Source of the DNA: Formicarius rufipectus
Lineage: Eukaryota > Chordata > Aves > Passeriformes > Formicariidae
Length of the DNA stretch: 64,000 bases
Direction of reading: 5' to 3'
NCBI GenBank assembly: GCA_013399695.1
Contig: VXAU01000779.1
Coordinates: forward strand, 470,527 to 534,526
Positions 61,078 through 64,000 of this stretch are shown here, in pieces. Position numbers and translations under genes: made by a program. Numbering within the stretch: the first letter of the stretch is position 1; each line of letters starts with the position of its first letter. Under the pieces are notes generated by a model. The model had not been told where the DNA came from, searched no databases, and worked only from the letters and a program-made list of their open reading frames with translations.

Positions 61078-62988
61078 TCAGCTTCAGAGAAATCAGATCC
61101 TAAGAGTTTTGGTTTGTTTTGCCATGGGGAAAAGTGCAGGTTTTCCAGGTTTTTTTTGCTCTGTTGTGCTCTTTGTTTCTCTCAGTGAATATGTTGAGTT
61201 TGGAGAACCATCTTCATAGAGGGAGCTGAAGGGTCAGGGCTTGTCTTGTAGAAAAATGATTGCAATAATCTACTCAGCTATTCAACAATTAATTATCAAT
61301 GTCAGATACATCAACATAAATGAAAGGAGAGGGGAATTCAGCTGGTCAGGTATGATATCTCTACTTCTTTTACATCAAGGTTTATGACAATCTTCTCTGA
61401 AACCACACATCCAGATCTTCTGCTCAAAGCAGTGTCAAAAAAAATGTCCATATGCATTTTCAATACAGAGAAGTTAATTAATGCAAGGTAATCAGATATT
61501 AATTCAGCATTTTGACAGAATCACTGGAATTTGTGTGTGTGTGTTGTTGTGGTAAGTATATAAGACACTCACCCTGTGCAGGGCACCAGATGAGCCCTTC
61601 ATAAGGTAGCAAAGTAACATAAAATAAACACAGAAAATTGTCTGGTGTCATCTCGGGGCCCAGTTAATGTTCTGTCATTAGCAGCACCACAAACAATTAG
61701 ACTTAAAACTTCAACGCCTCACTTTAATTACCTTAGTGGTTGGATGGGGGTGTACAATTTGAATTTATTCAGGTGCCATTTAGACTAGAGGGGGGAAGCA
61801 AGTGTTTATAAATATAAAGTAATCTATGAACTCACTATAAACATGACACTTTAAGTAAGCATTTATTGAAAACCTTTTCCAATGAAGTTTGATCTGAAGC
61901 AGGTCAGAATTGATAAGGATCCTCTTGTAGAGGAGACCAATTCTTCACCTCTGCCTTAAAAAAACCCTTTTGACAGAAAGTTCTAGGACAGCCTGAGAGA
62001 TGAGAGTTTTCAGCTGTGTCTCAGGCACTCTAAGAGCTGAGAGCAGTGCAGTGTTGAGGAAATATTGCCCATCTTTGAGCAGACTCAGGCAGCTCTCAGC
62101 TCGTTGCAGCCACAGGGTGCTCAGGTCCCACCCTGGAAGGCACAGAGTATCGTGAAGACTGGCATGAAAACACAGTGGAAGTGATGCTGAAACAGAAAAG
62201 CACATTGAAAGGGGAAAAAATAATGGAAATGGGCATGAAATCCTGATACATCCTTCTGCAAGAAGAAATAAAAGATACTGTAAGGTCGTTATCTGAATGC
62301 AAGGGCAGTGAAGAGGTTGCTGTCAATTGGTTTGTATAAATGGTTTCCTTCTAGCAAGCAGCTAAATTATAAATGTTCCTGAGGTTATAAAGCTCTTTGA
62401 AAGAAGCAAAACCAAAATGATGCAGCTGTGTGCCCTTCTCACACAAGTTCCCGAATTATTCAAATTAAGGAAAAGAAAAATGACACAAACAATTTTTCTG
62501 AGCAGAGATTAAGGACTTGAAATTTACTTACTGTAGAAGCAGAGCACAATCATGTAAGATACATGATCACAGGCTATAAATACTTCCAAGTTAATAATGA
62601 AAAATGGAATTATTTACCAGCTGTGTTAATAGACAGTCCCTGCAGCCTGTGGTGAGGAAAAAACCTAATGTTAAAGATTTATTATAAGTCTGAGAACTGT
62701 GTTTCTCTCTGAAAACTCATCCATTCCTATTGACAGCTGTCTCCCTTTCTGAAATGATATTTATTTGGATTTATTTATTGGAATTTGGATGCAGCACAGG
62801 CTATCAGACCAAAGATGAAAGAGCAGGGTGGAAAAGCATATTAGAAAACATGCAAGGTGGATCAAAATAATCAGAAATGAACGAGGGAAAACCAAAGGTC
62901 ACCATACAGAAATAGTACTTCTGTTTTTTTGTATCTGAGATTTTTATGTAATAATAGTCTTTTTTTTATTTGCCTTTATGTTCCTGTA

Positions 62989-63122
62989 ATTTAATTAATT
63001 AATTAATTTAAGCTCATCATAACCTTTTAGAATTGCCATTAAGCCAATGAAGATTATTTTTATTGTTATTATGGTTGTTAATGGGCTTTTATTATTTTAT
63101 TATTATTATTAATGTTAATATT
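62989..63122. repeat. (TTAA)n and (TTAT)n AT-rich block
   Basis: Five TTAA units at 62989-63010 are followed by TTATT-type low-complexity sequence at 63050-63122. Confidence 0.8.
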
Positions 63123-63284
63123 CTCTTTATGTCTGTGGTGTGTTCTCTTTGTGCCCATAACAAGCATTTATGAACACCGACAACAGGGCGAAATAGACAT
63201 TCACTTATTTTAATTATTTTAATATCAGGATATGCGATAAAACAGTTCTTTTATGAGAAGAGGGAGTTATTAAATTAGTCCCAA

Positions 63285-63405
63285 GTAATCACAGGATATT
63301 CTGAGTCAGGAGGCACCACCTGGGACCATCAGAGTCCAGCTCCTGGCCCTGCACAGGAGAGCCACAATAATCCCACCCCGTGCACCATCCAGAAGGATTA
63401 TCATG
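63285..63405 (-). mobile_element. CR1 3' fragment (alternative-end subfamily)
   Basis: Reverse-oriented 3' end: AATCACAGGATATTCTGAGTC, GGACCATCAGAGTCCAGCTC, CTGGCCCTGCACAGGAGAGCC and AATCCCACCCCGTGCACC. This matches the second common avian CR1 3' end, in which a GAATATTCTGTGATT-type end replaces the one seen in the 36-, 39- and 51-kb copies. Confidence 0.8.
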
Positions 63406-64000
63406 GATTAGGGGGAAACAGCAGCAAATAAGCCAAAGATACATTCGACATCTCACCCAGACAGTGCCATAAAATGCACAGGGAGACTCTCAGCAGGGAT
63501 ACATGAGCTGGGATGGATCAGCTTTCCCTGGAGCTGTGGCAGGATACACCAACAGGGATCTTGGTCTTGTAGGATGGACCTGAGACCGCTGCCCCGAGAC
63601 CCTGTGCCAAATTCCTGAGCCCTGGAATTTCCCCAGAATTCCAACATATTTCTGCATAAAGCCCATTCCTGTTTACATGCTCGGAGGGGGCAGGAATTTT
63701 GGGCAGTCAGGCAGTGGGCAGCCCGGGTGTAACTGAGAGTGAGCTGTGGATGTGCACATTCAATGAGTGCACTCTTTCTGCTCTGCTACCTGCTCCTCTA
63801 ATTCAATTTCCTCTGTCACAACCTCCTCATTCCCAGTACAGAGAACACATTTGCTTCAGCATGAGAAAGCAGGCACTTCTAAATCAAAAGCTGATGGTAT
63901 TGAAGCAGATTACACAGTGCCTTTCAGGGAGCATGTAGCAAAGCAATCCAATCCCTCGAGCCCTTCATGACAAGGATGCTTTTTGCCTCCCTGTGGTCCA
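63406..64000. other. Gene-free sequence at window end
   Basis: GC-balanced, with short featureless open frames on both strands. Nothing is recognised. Confidence 0.5.

Larger units (their letters stand above)
60347..63284. other. Gene-free sequence
   Basis: No supported gene. Simple repeats at 61.06 and 63.0 kb are listed separately. Confidence 0.6.

Noticed and set aside
1..64000. tRNA genes, CRISPR arrays, bacterial-type operons
   Set aside because: None is visible. The sequence is vertebrate genomic DNA.

Overview
This is vertebrate nuclear DNA, almost certainly from a bird and probably a passerine. The evidence is the set of CR1 LINE 3' fragments (several with the typical 3'-terminal ATTCTATG-type motif), avian-type ERVL and other LTR remnants, long AT-rich non-coding stretches, and one compact CpG-island housekeeping gene, COX7C. 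In chicken COX7C lies on chromosome Z in a gene-poor neighbourhood with EDIL3 and RASA1 (recalled, not checked here), so the window is plausibly Z-linked gene desert. It contains one 64-base N gap and two single Ns.

Layout. Positions 1 to about 17,540 are AT-rich and essentially gene-free, with an old CR1 piece near 3.1-3.3 kb, another at 16.1-16.3 kb, simple repeats, and one weak decayed-coding candidate on the minus strand at 6.3-6.7 kb. Positions 17,548-18,335 hold a probable LTR remnant with a ~47-bp tandem repeat, then a CR1 fragment. These abut the CpG-island promoter of COX7C (ZNF143-type, YY1, CCAAT, E-box and ETS motifs). COX7C runs from 18,669 to about 20,940 in three exons and encodes a complete 63-residue precursor. 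Each intron carries a box C/D snoRNA-like element of the SNORD138/mir-3607 family: copy 1 (18,915-18,980) contains what I recall as the full 20-nt miR-3607-3p sequence, and copy 2 (20,123-20,188) is a diverged paralogue with its own, different, perfectly paired terminal stem. This pair is the most interesting feature of the window.

Positions 20,950-46,480 are non-coding with an ERVL-type LTR (32.3-32.9 kb), CR1 3' ends (35.9-36.4 and 39.2-39.35 kb) and simple repeats. At 46,667-47,533 on the minus strand is a single-exon, GC-rich gene for a 288-residue C3HC4 RING protein resembling the Topors-like E3 ligases of birds, with its own TATA box and polyadenylation signal. Positions 47,720-64,000 are again non-coding, with CR1 pieces (48.5, 51.0-51.4, 63.3 kb), a ~690-bp LTR (53.5-54.2 kb), simple repeats, and a 166-codon open frame on the minus strand near 60 kb that may be a retrocopy remnant.

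The two genes are not functionally linked. COX7C serves mitochondrial respiration and hosts the snoRNAs. The RING gene is an independent, probably lineage-expanded, single-exon gene sitting in the desert.
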